Positions 37,732 through 46,311 of a stretch of DNA of 64,000 nucleotides are shown one piece after another; the stretch's first letter is position 1; the number at the start of each line of letters is the position of its first letter. The stretch lies in contig NZ_CP104174.1 of the NCBI RefSeq assembly GCF_025200925.1, positions 8,348,735 to 8,412,734 on the forward strand, read 5' to 3'. The position numbers and the translations under genes are program-made. This DNA is from Bradyrhizobium sp. CB1015. Lineage in GTDB: Bacteria > Pseudomonadota > Alphaproteobacteria > Rhizobiales > Xanthobacteraceae. Under the pieces are notes generated by a model, which saw only the letters and a program-made list of their open reading frames with translations, was not told where the DNA came from and did not search any database.

Positions 37732-37770
37732 AAAGCGCGATGCGATTGGGATGGGTCGTCATCGCGCTTT
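37732..37770 (+). terminator. Hairpin downstream of tRNA-Arg
   Basis: AAAGCGCGATG pairs perfectly with CATCGCGCTTT around a 17-base loop, 37 bases after the tRNA. The A-start/T-end arms resemble a bidirectional intrinsic terminator. Confidence 0.45.
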
Positions 37771-37777
37771 AGATGGT

Positions 37778-37833
37778 TGTTTGAACATAGTCTCTTCGGA
37801 AAATTGCTGCACACTTTTCCGGATCATGCGCTA
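37778..37833. repeat. Dispersed hairpin repeat, family G (CGGAAAA...CACACTTTTCCGGATCATGC), copy 1
   Basis: It reads TTGAACATAGTC-TCTTCGGAAAA, a short loop, then CACACTTTTCCGGATCATGCGCTA. The arms CGGAAAA and TTTTCCG pair. A related copy lies at 61658-61735, with GCATGATC/GATCATGC outer arms. No function is known. Confidence 0.65.
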
Positions 37834-37971
37834 GGACGCGCTCGAAGATTGGCCATACGCGATTGCAAGGAGCCGTTTGAGCCTTGACGTCAGCGATCGA
37901 CGGGTCGCCCCGCCCCCTTACCGCATCATTGCCCGAGAAGCCTGGAATGCCGGTGGATACGGAGATGACCA

Positions 37972-38754
37972 ATGAAGCTCGCGCGTGAAGGCGTCCAATT
38001 GTCGTTCGACCTCGCTGGGAAGGGATCGCCTCAGTTCCTGTTCGTCCATGGCCTTGGCGGGGATCGCACCCACTTTGCGCCACAGATGGAGTACTTCGGT
38101 CGGCAAGGTCGCGCATTGAATGCCGAACTGCGAGGTCACGGTGAGAGCGACAAGCCGCACCAGGACTACTCGATCGAAGGCTTCGCCGAGGATCTCGTCT
38201 GGCTGTGTGCCCGGCAAGAGATAGCGAAGCCGGTCATCGTGGGTCAAAGCATGGGCGGCAACATGGCACTCGAAATTGCGGCCCGCTACCCGGATTTTCC
38301 CGCCGGGCTGGTGCTGCTCGATTCCGGGGTGCTCTTCCCTGCCTCCGCGGGAGCGGTGTTCACCAGCTACCTGGAGGGCCTGCAGGGGCCGAACTTTGCG
38401 GACGAGGTACGAAAAATCGTGGCGGACTCCTGTCTGCCGACCGACAGATGCCACGCCCATGTCGAACAGACCTTTCTGGCGACGCCACAGCACGTGCTGG
38501 TGTCGACGTTTAAGAGTCTGTTTCCCTGGGATGTGCATCGGGCGGGTCAGTGCGCCCAAGCGTGCCGCGTCCCGGTGCTGTATATCGAAGCCGCTCATCG
38601 GCTCGCGGATCTAGACCGCTTTGCGGCATTATGCCCGCAACTGGTTACGGCCAAGGCTGTTGGCTCCGGGCATTTCTTGTCGCTCGAGGTGCCGGAGCAG
38701 ATCAACGCCATGATCGATCGATTCATCTCGCTTTACGTGCGAGGACGCGAATGA
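37972..38754 (+). CDS. Alpha/beta hydrolase
   Basis: The 260-residue protein has the alpha/beta-hydrolase fold: oxyanion strand FLFVHGLGGDRTHF, AELRGHGESDKP, nucleophile elbow GQSMGG with Ser93, and a late GSGHFLSLEVPEQI supplying the His. The lid region is Cys-containing (DSCLPTDRCHAHVEQ). Likely an esterase or related hydrolase; the substrate is unknown. A GGAGATGA site precedes the ATG. It is the first gene after tRNA-Arg and stands alone. Confidence 0.85.
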   Translation: MKLAREGVQLSFDLAGKGSPQFLFVHGLGGDRTHFAPQMEYFGRQGRALNAELRGHGESDKPHQDYSIEGFAEDLVWLCARQEIAKPVIVGQSMGGNMALEIAARYPDFPAGLVLLDSGVLFPASAGAVFTSYLEGLQGPNFADEVRKIVADSCLPTDRCHAHVEQTFLATPQHVLVSTFKSLFPWDVHRAGQCAQACRVPVLYIEAAHRLADLDRFAALCPQLVTAKAVGSGHFLSLEVPEQINAMIDRFISLYVRGRE

Positions 38755-38841
38755 ACTTCGCATGAGCGTGACCTGTGCCAACCGCGGCGAGGACAACACA
38801 TTGGCAGGGCGGAGCAAGATCAGACGAGATCGTGCCCACAC

Positions 38842-39051
38842 TCACGTCAGCATCGCGACAATCGCCTGGATCTGATCGGACGCGGTCGTCACCAATCCGT
38901 CATACGACGTCTGGCCGTGTGCGGCGGCCTTCAGGATGCATTCGGCCACGGCCGCCTTCAGGCCGAACACCGACTGGTCCGCCGGCACGCTCGCCATCAC
39001 GGTCTCCAGTGCCTGACGCATCGTTTGAATGAGCTCGGAGCTGTATTGCAT
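38842..39051 (-). CDS. Small conserved hypothetical protein (69 residues)
   Basis: The product starts MQYSSELIQTMRQALETVM and ends SDQIQAIVAMLT, predicted largely helical, with the central AAVAECILKAAAHGQTSYDGL. Small proteins of this pattern appear repeatedly in rhizobial genomes; no function is known to me. GGAGG lies nine bases before the ATG, which is far better than the upstream in-frame starts. It is transcribed towards the hydrolase gene. Confidence 0.7.
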   Translation of the reverse strand: MQYSSELIQTMRQALETVMASVPADQSVFGLKAAVAECILKAAAHGQTSYDGLVTTASDQIQAIVAMLT

Positions 39052-39217
39052 GGACCTGTCCTCCGCGGGCTCATATGGAAGCACATGCCCTGGCTTGCCA
39101 CTCACAAGCGTGAGATTGTTTTTTGAATCGATCTGGACTGAACGCCTCAATTGAAACGCCAGATCGCCGCATTGAGCACGCCGGCAGACGCGACCCAGAC
39201 GGCGCACAACGACAGCT

Positions 39218-39297
39218 GAAACATCCATCGCCTCGCGCTTCTTTCCGCGCGACTATACTATCTTGCCATGAGCGAAGCCGACATGACGCCTGGCGCA
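39218..39297 (+). repeat. Relic copy of the dinB upstream region and start
   Basis: These 80 bases align without gaps to 41540-41619, the dinB leader and first ten codons, with 60 of 80 bases identical; the ATG (39268) and MSE codons are kept. The reading frame after it diverges and stops after 21 codons. It lies in the roughly 400-base space before the acyltransferase gene, which holds nothing else I can name. Confidence 0.65.
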
Positions 39298-39461
39298 GCG
39301 GACGGGTTGCCGTTTCCGACGGAGACGGCTTGACTGGGGCGAGCGCGACTGGGGGAGAATTCAGCCCCTTCTGCGGTTGAGGAACGCATGCGGGCGCGCT
39401 AAAGGCAAGCGGGTGCGCGCGGATCCGCAGTCGGACGAACCGCCGCCAGTGGATTCAGCAC

Positions 39462-41459
39462 TTGGTTACAAAGCTATCCCATCGACGCGACATTGACGGG
39501 CTCCGGGCGATCGCCGTCTTGAGCGTATTCTTCTATCATTTGGACGTTCCGCCGTTCGGCGGCGGCTTTGTCGGGGTCGACCTGTTTTTCGTCGTGTCGG
39601 GCTATCTGATCTCTCGGATCATTCTCAGCGAGGCTGATCGCGGCGAATTTTCGATCCAGCGATTTTACGAGCGCCGCATCCGGCGCCTCTTTCCCGCAGC
39701 GATCGTCACCATCATCGGCGTTTTGGCCATCGGTGGCCTCTGGTTCTCTCCGGAGCTTTTCAAGGGCCTGGCCCAAGACGTCGTGGCTACGCTGGCATCG
39801 GTCTCGAATTTCTACTTCTGGCGCGGCAGCCACGCCTATTTTGCCAACTCGACCGATCCCAGCCCTGTGCTTCACTTCTGGTCGCTGGCCGTCGAGGAGC
39901 AATTCTATCTGTTTTGGCCCGTATTCATTCTGCTGGGACGCAGAATGCTCGGTCGCGCATTGCCTTTGCTCATTCTGGGCAGTGCAATTCTTTCGCTTGG
40001 CATCGCGCAAGCGACACTCGCAACCGACAGCTCGGGTGCTTTCTACCTGCCGACCTGTCGCGCCTTCGAATTTGCGATCGGAGCGCTGGTCATCTTTGCG
40101 GAGCAGAGGCTGACCTTCTCGGCCGGAGCGCGCGCACTGTTGGCTGTCGCCGGATTCGCTTTGATCGCTTGCGCGGTCGTCAGCTTTGACAATGCGACCT
40201 CCTTCCCTGGCGCGACGGCCCTCGTCCCATGCCTGGGTGCAGCCTGCCTGATTTTGGCGGGTGACCGTCACGTCCTTTCCCCTGTCCTGACCAATCCGCT
40301 GACTGCGGGGATCGGGCTGGTATCCTACTCGCTCTACCTCGTGCACTGGCCCCTGATCGTCTACGCGGGCTACATCATGGGCGACGACGCCAAGTCGGTT
40401 CCGGTGAAAGTGCTGATCGTCGCCCTCGCGATGACGCTGGCTGCGCTGATGTATCGGCTGATCGAAAAGCCGTATCGCGCGGGTCGCTCGTCACTGCTGC
40501 GAGTCGCCGGCCCCGCTGCCGCGACGATCGTCGCGCTCGCGATTGTTGCATTTGTGGCCAACCGTCAAGATGGCTGGCCATGGCGGCTCCCGACACAGGC
40601 CCGCGAGGTCGCCGATCTGCAGCGATTCGGCTTCTGGCCGTGCGCCAAGAGCGCACAATCGAAATGTGCCTTCGGTTCATTGAGCGACCCCGTTGGGGTG
40701 CAAGTGCTCGGCGACTCCTTCGCCGAGCACTATGTCGCAGCGCTGGACCCGGCGGCAAAGCGCGCCGCCGTCCGGGGAGAGGCCTATACGGCCGAAGGTT
40801 GTCCGTTGCTCGTCGGCCTCGTGCGCATCGCTTTCGACGGCTCGCAGGACTGCAAACGCCAGCGCGATACCTACCTCGCCGCGATCAGGCAGAACCAGGC
40901 CGCAATCGTGCTCAGTCAATCCTGGATGACTTACGGCAATGCGATCCGCAACGAGCTCGCCCCGGAGGTCGATGCACCGGCCCTGCAGGTCTGGCGGGCC
41001 GGCATCGAGAACACGATCCATGATCTGGGCGGCAGCGGGCGGCGCATCCTGATCATAGCGCCCGGAGTCGAGCCGGGCTGCCGCAGCGCGATGTCCCGCT
41101 TCGCACCGGGACCTCTCTGGCACGCACCGAGCAAGCCCTGTCCTGCTGTGCCTCTCGAGCGCGTGCAGGCCGACAATCGCGAATTCCATGCCATGCTCGA
41201 GGAGATCCGGAGTCGCTACCCGAACCAGGTCTTTCTGCTCTACCCGGAACGGTATTTGTGCGGAGAAGCCGAGTGTCCGACCGCCATGGACGGCCTCTGG
41301 CTCTATTGGGACGTCAATCACCTCACGGTCGCAGGTGCGCAGCGCGTTGGCGACGGAGCCTCAATCCAGCTCCTCGAGTTCATCCGTGGCAAGGAAGAGC
41401 CTCCGCCTCTCCCCAGCGATCGTGGCCGAGCCGAGACCATCTCGACTGAGCGGAACTGA
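39462..41459 (+). CDS. OafA/YrhL-type acyltransferase with C-terminal SGNH domain
   Basis: The 665-residue membrane protein starts YKLSHR-like then IDGLRAIAVLSVFFYHL, the acyltransferase-3 signature; FFVVSGYLISRIIL, ERRIRRLFPA and FWSLAVEEQFYLFWP follow, with about ten spans to residue 360. The C-terminal 300 residues form a periplasmic SGNH-hydrolase-like domain (VQVLGDSFAEHY; YWDVNHLTVAGAQRV supplying Asp and His). Such fusions O-acetylate lipopolysaccharide, peptidoglycan or exopolysaccharide. TTG is the only plausible start close to the conserved region, and no strong ribosome site is seen. It is flanked by two dinB 5' copies. Confidence 0.88.
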   Translation: MVTKLSHRRDIDGLRAIAVLSVFFYHLDVPPFGGGFVGVDLFFVVSGYLISRIILSEADRGEFSIQRFYERRIRRLFPAAIVTIIGVLAIGGLWFSPELFKGLAQDVVATLASVSNFYFWRGSHAYFANSTDPSPVLHFWSLAVEEQFYLFWPVFILLGRRMLGRALPLLILGSAILSLGIAQATLATDSSGAFYLPTCRAFEFAIGALVIFAEQRLTFSAGARALLAVAGFALIACAVVSFDNATSFPGATALVPCLGAACLILAGDRHVLSPVLTNPLTAGIGLVSYSLYLVHWPLIVYAGYIMGDDAKSVPVKVLIVALAMTLAALMYRLIEKPYRAGRSSLLRVAGPAAATIVALAIVAFVANRQDGWPWRLPTQAREVADLQRFGFWPCAKSAQSKCAFGSLSDPVGVQVLGDSFAEHYVAALDPAAKRAAVRGEAYTAEGCPLLVGLVRIAFDGSQDCKRQRDTYLAAIRQNQAAIVLSQSWMTYGNAIRNELAPEVDAPALQVWRAGIENTIHDLGGSGRRILIIAPGVEPGCRSAMSRFAPGPLWHAPSKPCPAVPLERVQADNREFHAMLEEIRSRYPNQVFLLYPERYLCGEAECPTAMDGLWLYWDVNHLTVAGAQRVGDGASIQLLEFIRGKEEPPPLPSDRGRAETISTERN

Positions 41460-41539
41460 CGAGTGCCCATCGTCACCAGCCTGAGATGGCTTTTGACCCT
41501 GCCGCGATTGTGCAGCTCAATTCAGCTGCCAGATCGACG

Positions 41540-41619
41540 GAAGCATCCCTCTGCTCGCGCATCTCCCCACGCGATTGTATCATCTTTCCATGAGCGAATC
41601 CGACCCGACGATCGGCGAA
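41540..41619 (+). repeat. Genuine dinB 5' region, partner of the relic copy at 39.2 kb
   Basis: This is the dinB leader and first ten codons; it matches the relic at 75 percent without gaps. The two copies are in direct orientation and bracket the acyltransferase gene. Confidence 0.65.
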
Positions 41620-42690
41620 CCCTCGCCTGTCCGCAAGATCATCCACATCGACATGGATGCGTTCTATGCGTCGGTGGAGCAGCGCGATAATCCGGAGCTG
41701 CGCGGCAAGCCGGTCGCAGTCGGCGGCTCCGCGGAACGCGGTGTGGTCGCGGCTGCGAGCTACGAGGCCCGCAGGTTCGGCGTCCGCTCCGCGATGCCGT
41801 CGGTGACGGCGAAGCGGCAATGTCCCGATCTGATCTTCGTCAGGCCGCGGTTCGAGGTCTACAAGGCGATCTCCAGGCAAATCCGCGACATCTTCGCCGA
41901 GCACACGAGCGTCATCGAGCCGCTGTCGCTGGACGAAGCCTATCTCGACGTGACGGAGAACCTGCAAGGCATCCCGCTGGCGCGGGACATCGCGCTGAAG
42001 ATCCGCGCGAAGATCAAGGCCGAGACCGGGCTCAACGCGTCGGCCGGCATCTCCTACAACAAGTTCCTGGCCAAGCTCGCGTCCGATCATCGCAAGCCCA
42101 ACGGCCAGTTCGTGATCTCGCCGGAGATGGGGCCGGCCTTCGTCGAGACGCTGCCGGTCGGCAAGTTCCACGGCATCGGTCCGGCGACGGCGGCGAAGAT
42201 GAATGCGCTCGGCCTGTTCACCGGCCGCGACATCCGCAACCAGTCGCTGGAGTTCATGAATGCGAATTTCGGCAAGTCGGGCGCGTATTATTATTGGATA
42301 TCACGCGGCGTCGACGAACGCCCCGTGCGCGCCAACCGGATCCGCAAATCCGTCGGCGCGGAGAACACGTTCTCGACCGACCTCGACGCGTTCGACGCGC
42401 TTGTCGCCGAGCTCAGGCCTCTCGTCGACAAGGTCTGGCGGCATTGCGAGGCGACCGGCAATCGCGGCCGCACCGTCACCCTGAAGATCAAGTTCGCCGA
42501 CTTCGAGATCATCACGCGCAGCAGATCCGTCGCGGCGGCCGTTGCCGGACGCGACGATCTGGAGCGGCTGGCCTGCGGCCTGCTCGAAGCCGAGATGCCG
42601 CTGCCCAAGCGCGTCAGGCTGCTGGGTGTCTCGCTGTCGTCGCTCCATGCCGCCGGCGAGTCGGAGCCGCAGCTGACGCTGGGCATCTGA
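41590..42690 (+). CDS. dinB: DNA polymerase IV (Y-family)
   Basis: The 366-residue translesion polymerase has IIHIDMDAFYASVEQRDNPELRGKPVAVGG (metal-binding Asp and steric-gate Phe/Tyr), AASYEARRFGVRSAMP, the second acidic site LSLDEAYLDVTEN, and SAGISYNKFLAKLASD. The HhH thumb and little finger follow (GIGPATAAKMNALG; SVGAENTFSTDL). The C-terminal QLTLGI resembles the beta-clamp-binding peptide. No alphaproteobacterial LexA box (GTTC-N7-GTTC) was found in front. Confidence 0.95.
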   Translation: MSESDPTIGEPSPVRKIIHIDMDAFYASVEQRDNPELRGKPVAVGGSAERGVVAAASYEARRFGVRSAMPSVTAKRQCPDLIFVRPRFEVYKAISRQIRDIFAEHTSVIEPLSLDEAYLDVTENLQGIPLARDIALKIRAKIKAETGLNASAGISYNKFLAKLASDHRKPNGQFVISPEMGPAFVETLPVGKFHGIGPATAAKMNALGLFTGRDIRNQSLEFMNANFGKSGAYYYWISRGVDERPVRANRIRKSVGAENTFSTDLDAFDALVAELRPLVDKVWRHCEATGNRGRTVTLKIKFADFEIITRSRSVAAAVAGRDDLERLACGLLEAEMPLPKRVRLLGVSLSSLHAAGESEPQLTLGI

Positions 42691-42790
42691 ACGCGGCTCG
42701 AGCTTCGGCGACGGAGTGCACCAAGCGCGACGAACGGTGGCGGATATTCCGATCCGCCACCGATGGAGGTCGACCGCGCTCGGGGCCCGT

Positions 42791-43084
42791 TCAATGCTTC
42801 ATATGCTCGAACACCACGATCACGCCGGTCGGTTCGGGCTCATGCGCCATCAGGCGCGTCAGGTCGGAATCGCCCCAATCGGCGAGGCTGACGACCTCAC
42901 CGCTCTGACGGTCGCTGCCAAGCGATCCCGTCGGCTCGAGGACCTTGAGCCCCATCTCGTCGACGAAGAAGGTGTGCTCGCCGAACATGCTGTTGAGCTG
43001 CGGCATCGCCGGATGCTCGTCGGGCAGCACCTGAGCGCCGAGCTGGTTGACGGTCTGCTTCACCTGTTCAGATGTGAGCTTCAT
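42791..43084 (-). CDS. Conserved hypothetical protein (97 residues)
   Basis: The product starts MKLTSEQVKQTVNQLGAQVLP and ends TGVIVVFEHMKH, with alternating helix and strand character and FGEHTFFVDEMGLKVLE in the middle. I do not recognise the family. GGAG seven bases upstream fixes the ATG over a longer open frame. There is no signal peptide. It converges on dinB with about 100 bases between stops. Confidence 0.7.
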   Translation of the reverse strand: MKLTSEQVKQTVNQLGAQVLPDEHPAMPQLNSMFGEHTFFVDEMGLKVLEPTGSLGSDRQSGEVVSLADWGDSDLTRLMAHEPEPTGVIVVFEHMKH

Positions 43085-43288
43085 GAGCTGCTCCGTTGCT
43101 GGATCCGGTTTGTCATTGAGCCGGGCGGGAGCGAGCATTCCCTGCGCCCTTGTGCGCCTGGCTCAGAGTCCCGAACAGGTGCTGCGGACAAATGTTCCTG
43201 CGAAATGTATTTCGTGATCGCGAGTTTCATCGGCCGCGTTCGCAGCACAAGATCGCCACAGGATGCACACGATCTGTCGACCGACGCT

Positions 43289-43975
43289 CTACTCGCTGCT
43301 GTTCTCGCCGACCGACAGCGCGCAGATGCGTGACAGATATGTGTACGGCAGGCCGGACTCCTCGGCCCAGGCGTTGAACTGCGCCTGCACCTTGGCGAGA
43401 TCGCCCTTCGACTTGACCTCCTCGGCGATGTCGAGACCGGCGGCGCGCAGGCAGGCCACGACGTCCTTGGACGTCACGAAGCCGTCCCAGCCGACGAAGC
43501 GCAAGAGCATCTGACCGGTGTTGCCGCCCAGCCGGCTGCCGCGCTTGGTGAGGAGATCGAGCAGGCCGATCTCGTCGGACGACGGCCACTTGGCCAGAAA
43601 CTTGCCGAAGCTGCCGTGCTCCTTCGCGATCTCCTGCACGAACACGGCATTGTCCCGCACCGACATGATCTTGGCGCCGTTGCGCACGATGCGCGCGTCG
43701 CGCAATAGGCCCTCCCAATAGTCTTCGGGCTGGAACGTGAGCTTGGCGGGCTGGAAATGCAGGAAGGCCGCTTCAAAGCCGTCCCATTTGGAATCGATCA
43801 CGCTCCAGGCAAAGCCGGCGCAGAACACCCGCTTGGTCATTTCGGCGAGGATACGATCGTCGCCGAGCTTGGCCAGCCGCTTGAGGTCCGGCTTGGCCGG
43901 CATCAATTTGTCCAGCGCCTTGGGCCCGCCCTTGCGCTTCTCGGCGCGGGCGCGAATGGACTTGAAGGGGGTCAT
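43289..43975 (-). CDS. DNA-3-methyladenine glycosylase I family protein (Tag-like)
   Basis: The 228-residue HhH-GPD-superfamily protein contains RVFCAGFAWSVIDSKWDGFEAAFLHF, the Tag motif region for alkyl-base excision, YWEGLLRDARIVRNGAKIMSVRDNA, and RLGGNTGQMLLRFVGWDGFVTSKDVVACL, a helix-hairpin-helix-like segment. It would remove 3-methyladenine and related lesions. It is longer than Escherichia coli Tag, and the zinc-binding Cys/His set is not obvious. The start MTPFKSIRARAEK is chosen for similarity; the ribosome site is weak. Its proximity to dinB is suggestive, not proof, of shared function. Confidence 0.82.
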   Translation of the reverse strand: MTPFKSIRARAEKRKGGPKALDKLMPAKPDLKRLAKLGDDRILAEMTKRVFCAGFAWSVIDSKWDGFEAAFLHFQPAKLTFQPEDYWEGLLRDARIVRNGAKIMSVRDNAVFVQEIAKEHGSFGKFLAKWPSSDEIGLLDLLTKRGSRLGGNTGQMLLRFVGWDGFVTSKDVVACLRAAGLDIAEEVKSKGDLAKVQAQFNAWAEESGLPYTYLSRICALSVGENSSE

Positions 43976-44184
43976 GTGAACACAGGTGTTGAGGGCGGGC
44001 CACGACACCAGAATTCGGCGATCCGGTCCAGCCCCCGCATTGCCGCCCCTTGCGCTCTGCGACGGGACGCAGCATGCTGTCGCTCATTGGATTGACGCAA
44101 AGGGGCGGCCGGGCTGGTCTGCTTCTTGCTTTATGCCGTTTTTGGAATTCCCTGACATTTTGATCTCTCGCCGTCGGATTTTCC

Positions 44185-45012
44185 ATGCGCTGCCTGGTCG
44201 TGGCCGACCTGCACTATTCGCTGCCTCAGCTCGACTGGCTGGTCAGCGCTGCGCCGCGATTCGACCTCGTGATCTTCGCCGGCGACGCGCTCGACATCGG
44301 CTCGATGGTGGATTTCCGCGCCCAGATCGTGGTGGTGAAGAAGTACCTCGCGCTGCTGGCTGCGACGACCCGCGTGATCCTCTGCTCCGGCAATCACGAC
44401 CTCGACGAACGCAACGCCGAAGGTGAGAAGATTTCGCGGTGGATCTCGGAGGTGCGCGAGCTCGGGATCGCCTGCGACGGCGACAGCCTCACCTTCGGCG
44501 ATACCCTGTTCACGGTGTGCCCGTGGTGGGACGGACCCCAGGTCAAGCAACGCCTCATCGAGCAGTTGCGCGATGCCGCGGCCGTCAGGCCGCAGCGCTG
44601 GATCTGGGCGCATCATGCGCCGCCGGCGGATTCGCCGACGAGCTGGGGCGGCAAGCGCTTCTTCGGCGACGTCGAGCTGGTGCAGTGGATCATGCAATAC
44701 CAGCCGTCGATGGTGATCTCGGGCCATGTGCATCAATCGCCCTTCATCAGTAATGGATCGTGGTTCGACCGGCTGGGCCAGACCTGGGTCTTCAACACGG
44801 GCCTGCAACCCGGCCGTCCCCCGACCTACATCGTGCTCGATCTCGAGGCCGACAAGGCGTTCTGGCTGGCGGCCGGCGAGGCGCAATGGATCGACCTGAA
44901 TGCGCCGCTGCAGCGGCCCGCCGCCGCCATCGAGACGCCGCCCGACTGGCTCACATTCTTGGATCGGATTGCCGATCCGAGCCTGGAGAAACCTCAAGCG
45001 GCGGCAGGTTGA
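44185..45012 (+). CDS. Calcineurin-type metallophosphoesterase
   Basis: The 275-residue protein carries the dimetal motifs DLH (Asp8, His10), GD (FAGDALD), GNHD (CSGNHDLDER), a lone His in WAHHAPP and GHVHQ. The substrate could be a cyclic nucleotide, nucleic acid or phosphoester; the family is too broad to choose. Its last 62 bases overlap the 3' end of the convergent cyclic-nucleotide-binding gene, so the two mRNAs are complementary at their tails. Confidence 0.87.
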   Translation: MRCLVVADLHYSLPQLDWLVSAAPRFDLVIFAGDALDIGSMVDFRAQIVVVKKYLALLAATTRVILCSGNHDLDERNAEGEKISRWISEVRELGIACDGDSLTFGDTLFTVCPWWDGPQVKQRLIEQLRDAAAVRPQRWIWAHHAPPADSPTSWGGKRFFGDVELVQWIMQYQPSMVISGHVHQSPFISNGSWFDRLGQTWVFNTGLQPGRPPTYIVLDLEADKAFWLAAGEAQWIDLNAPLQRPAAAIETPPDWLTFLDRIADPSLEKPQAAAG

Positions 45013-45436
45013 TCATGCTCTGGAGCACCTCGCCGACCATGGCCAGATGCGTGCCGTGGCCGGCATATTGCCGCTTCAGATCGGCGAGGTAGGTGTTGGC
45101 GACGTTGAGCCGCTGCGCCAGCATTTTTGCGATCAGCAGCGCCACGCCCGGCTCCTTCTCGAGGAACGAGGCGGCATCCTCGAATTCGTAGACGATGGCG
45201 TCGGAGCAGGCCCGTACGGTTGCGGTGTGCGGCTGGCCCAGCAGCACGGACATCTCACCCAGCACCGCGCCGGGCTCGGTGACGGTGGCGACCACCATCT
45301 CGCCCTTGAGGACCTCGAGCCTGCCTTGCATCAGCACGTAGAGATGGCCGGAGGTGCCCCCCTCGGCGACGATGATGGTACCGGCGGCAAGCTGCCGCTC
45401 CGTTCCGCCGGTGCAATAATCGAGGACGGCACGCAT
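44951..45436 (-). CDS. Cyclic-nucleotide-binding (Crp-like sensor) domain protein
   Basis: The 161-residue protein consists of one cNMP-binding beta-barrel: LAAGTIIVAEGGTSGHLYVLMQGRLEVLKG, then the phosphate-binding cassette PGAVLGEMSVLLGQPHTATVRA. There is no helix-turn-helix, so it is not a DNA-binding Crp protein; it may act as a regulatory subunit or adaptor. The ATG of MRAVLDYCTGG is chosen with GGAG upstream. It lies downstream of, and in the same direction as, the uppS operon after a gap of about 100 bases. Confidence 0.85.
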   Translation of the reverse strand: MRAVLDYCTGGTERQLAAGTIIVAEGGTSGHLYVLMQGRLEVLKGEMVVATVTEPGAVLGEMSVLLGQPHTATVRACSDAIVYEFEDAASFLEKEPGVALLIAKMLAQRLNVANTYLADLKRQYAGHGTHLAMVGEVLQSMINLPPLEVSPGSDRQSDPRM

Positions 45437-45540
45437 GGTGCGAAAGCTCCGGTCGCGGGACCATACCCAACGCCGGATTACTAGAGCACGATCCATGCCA
45501 GGCGGCAATCAGCGGGGGGCCGGCTGGCGCGCAAGGCGCG

Positions 45541-46281
45541 TCACACCCGAGAGAGCGAGGGCACCTCTCCGGGCAGGATGGCCTGCAGTCCGCCGAAGCG
45601 GCGCTCGCGGTTGTGGAAGGCGGCAAGCGCCTCGGCAAGATCGCCGGCGTCGAATTCGGGCCACATCCGCTCGGTGAAGTGCAGCTCGGCATAGGCGCCT
45701 TCCCAAAGCAGGAAGTCCGACAGCCGCTTCTCGCCGGAGGTGCGGATGATGAGGTCGACGTCGCGAAGGCCGGCCTCGCCTGTGACGAGCTGCGAGAAGG
45801 CTTCGCGGGTGAGGCTGGTCAGCGCGGCCGCCTTGGCCGCGGCATTGAGGATGGCGTCGCGCGCGGAATAATCGACGGCGATGCGCACATGCAGCGCGCG
45901 GCCACCGGCGGTGGCCGCCTCGGCGCGCGCGATCGCGGCGGCGATGCCGTCGGGCAGGCGATCGCGGCGGCCGATGACGGAGAGGCGCACGCCGTTCTTG
46001 ACGAGGCTCTGCACCTCGTTCGCGAGGTAGAAGCGCAGCAAGGTCATCAGCGCCGCGACCTCGGCCTTCGGCCGCCGCCAATTGTCCGTGGAGAAGGCGT
46101 AGAGCGTCAGCGTGCCGATGCCCTGCTTGGGCGCGGCCTCGACGATGCGGCGGATGGTCTCGACGCCGGCCTCGTGGCCGCGCAGGCGCGACAGGCCGCG
46201 CCGCGTCGCCCAGCGGCCGTTGCCGTCCATGATGATGCCGACGTGAAGCTTCTCGTTGCGGGACGTGTTTTCACTTTGCAT
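45541..46281 (-). CDS. uppS: Undecaprenyl diphosphate synthase-like cis-prenyltransferase
   Basis: The 246-residue enzyme condenses isopentenyl diphosphate onto farnesyl diphosphate to make the polyprenyl carrier of cell-wall synthesis. HVGIIMDGNGRWA carries catalytic Asp19; GHEAGVETIRRIV, LYAFSTDNWRRP and the C-terminal IIRTSGEKRLSDFLLWEGAYAELHF are complete. The start MQSENTSRNE has GGAG eight bases upstream. It is third in an operon with a winged-helix regulator and a membrane protein rather than in the usual frr-uppS-cdsA context, so it is probably a second, regulated copy. Its start codon lies inside a 17-bp palindrome. Confidence 0.9.
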   Translation of the reverse strand: MQSENTSRNEKLHVGIIMDGNGRWATRRGLSRLRGHEAGVETIRRIVEAAPKQGIGTLTLYAFSTDNWRRPKAEVAALMTLLRFYLANEVQSLVKNGVRLSVIGRRDRLPDGIAAAIARAEAATAGGRALHVRIAVDYSARDAILNAAAKAAALTSLTREAFSQLVTGEAGLRDVDLIIRTSGEKRLSDFLLWEGAYAELHFTERMWPEFDAGDLAEALAAFHNRERRFGGLQAILPGEVPSLSRV

Positions 46282-46289
46282 TGCAAAGT
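46273..46289. promoter_or_regulatory. Palindromic operator, site 1 (overlaps the uppS start)
   Basis: ACTTTGCATTGCAAAGT is a perfect palindrome of two 8-bp arms around one base. It covers the uppS start codon, just after the regulator gene. Nearly the same sequence recurs in front of the operon. It could bind the winged-helix regulator or, in RNA, fold around the start codon. Confidence 0.6.
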
Positions 46290-46311
46290 CTCCGGTCAAA
46301 AAAGGGGAGGA

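Noticed and set aside
37619..39461. Integrated phage or genomic island at tRNA-Arg
   Set aside because: No integrase and no copy of the tRNA 3' end were found; kept only as a low-interest possibility.
41460..41589. LexA box before dinB
   Set aside because: No GTTC-N7-GTTC or GAAC-N7-GAAC pattern could be found.
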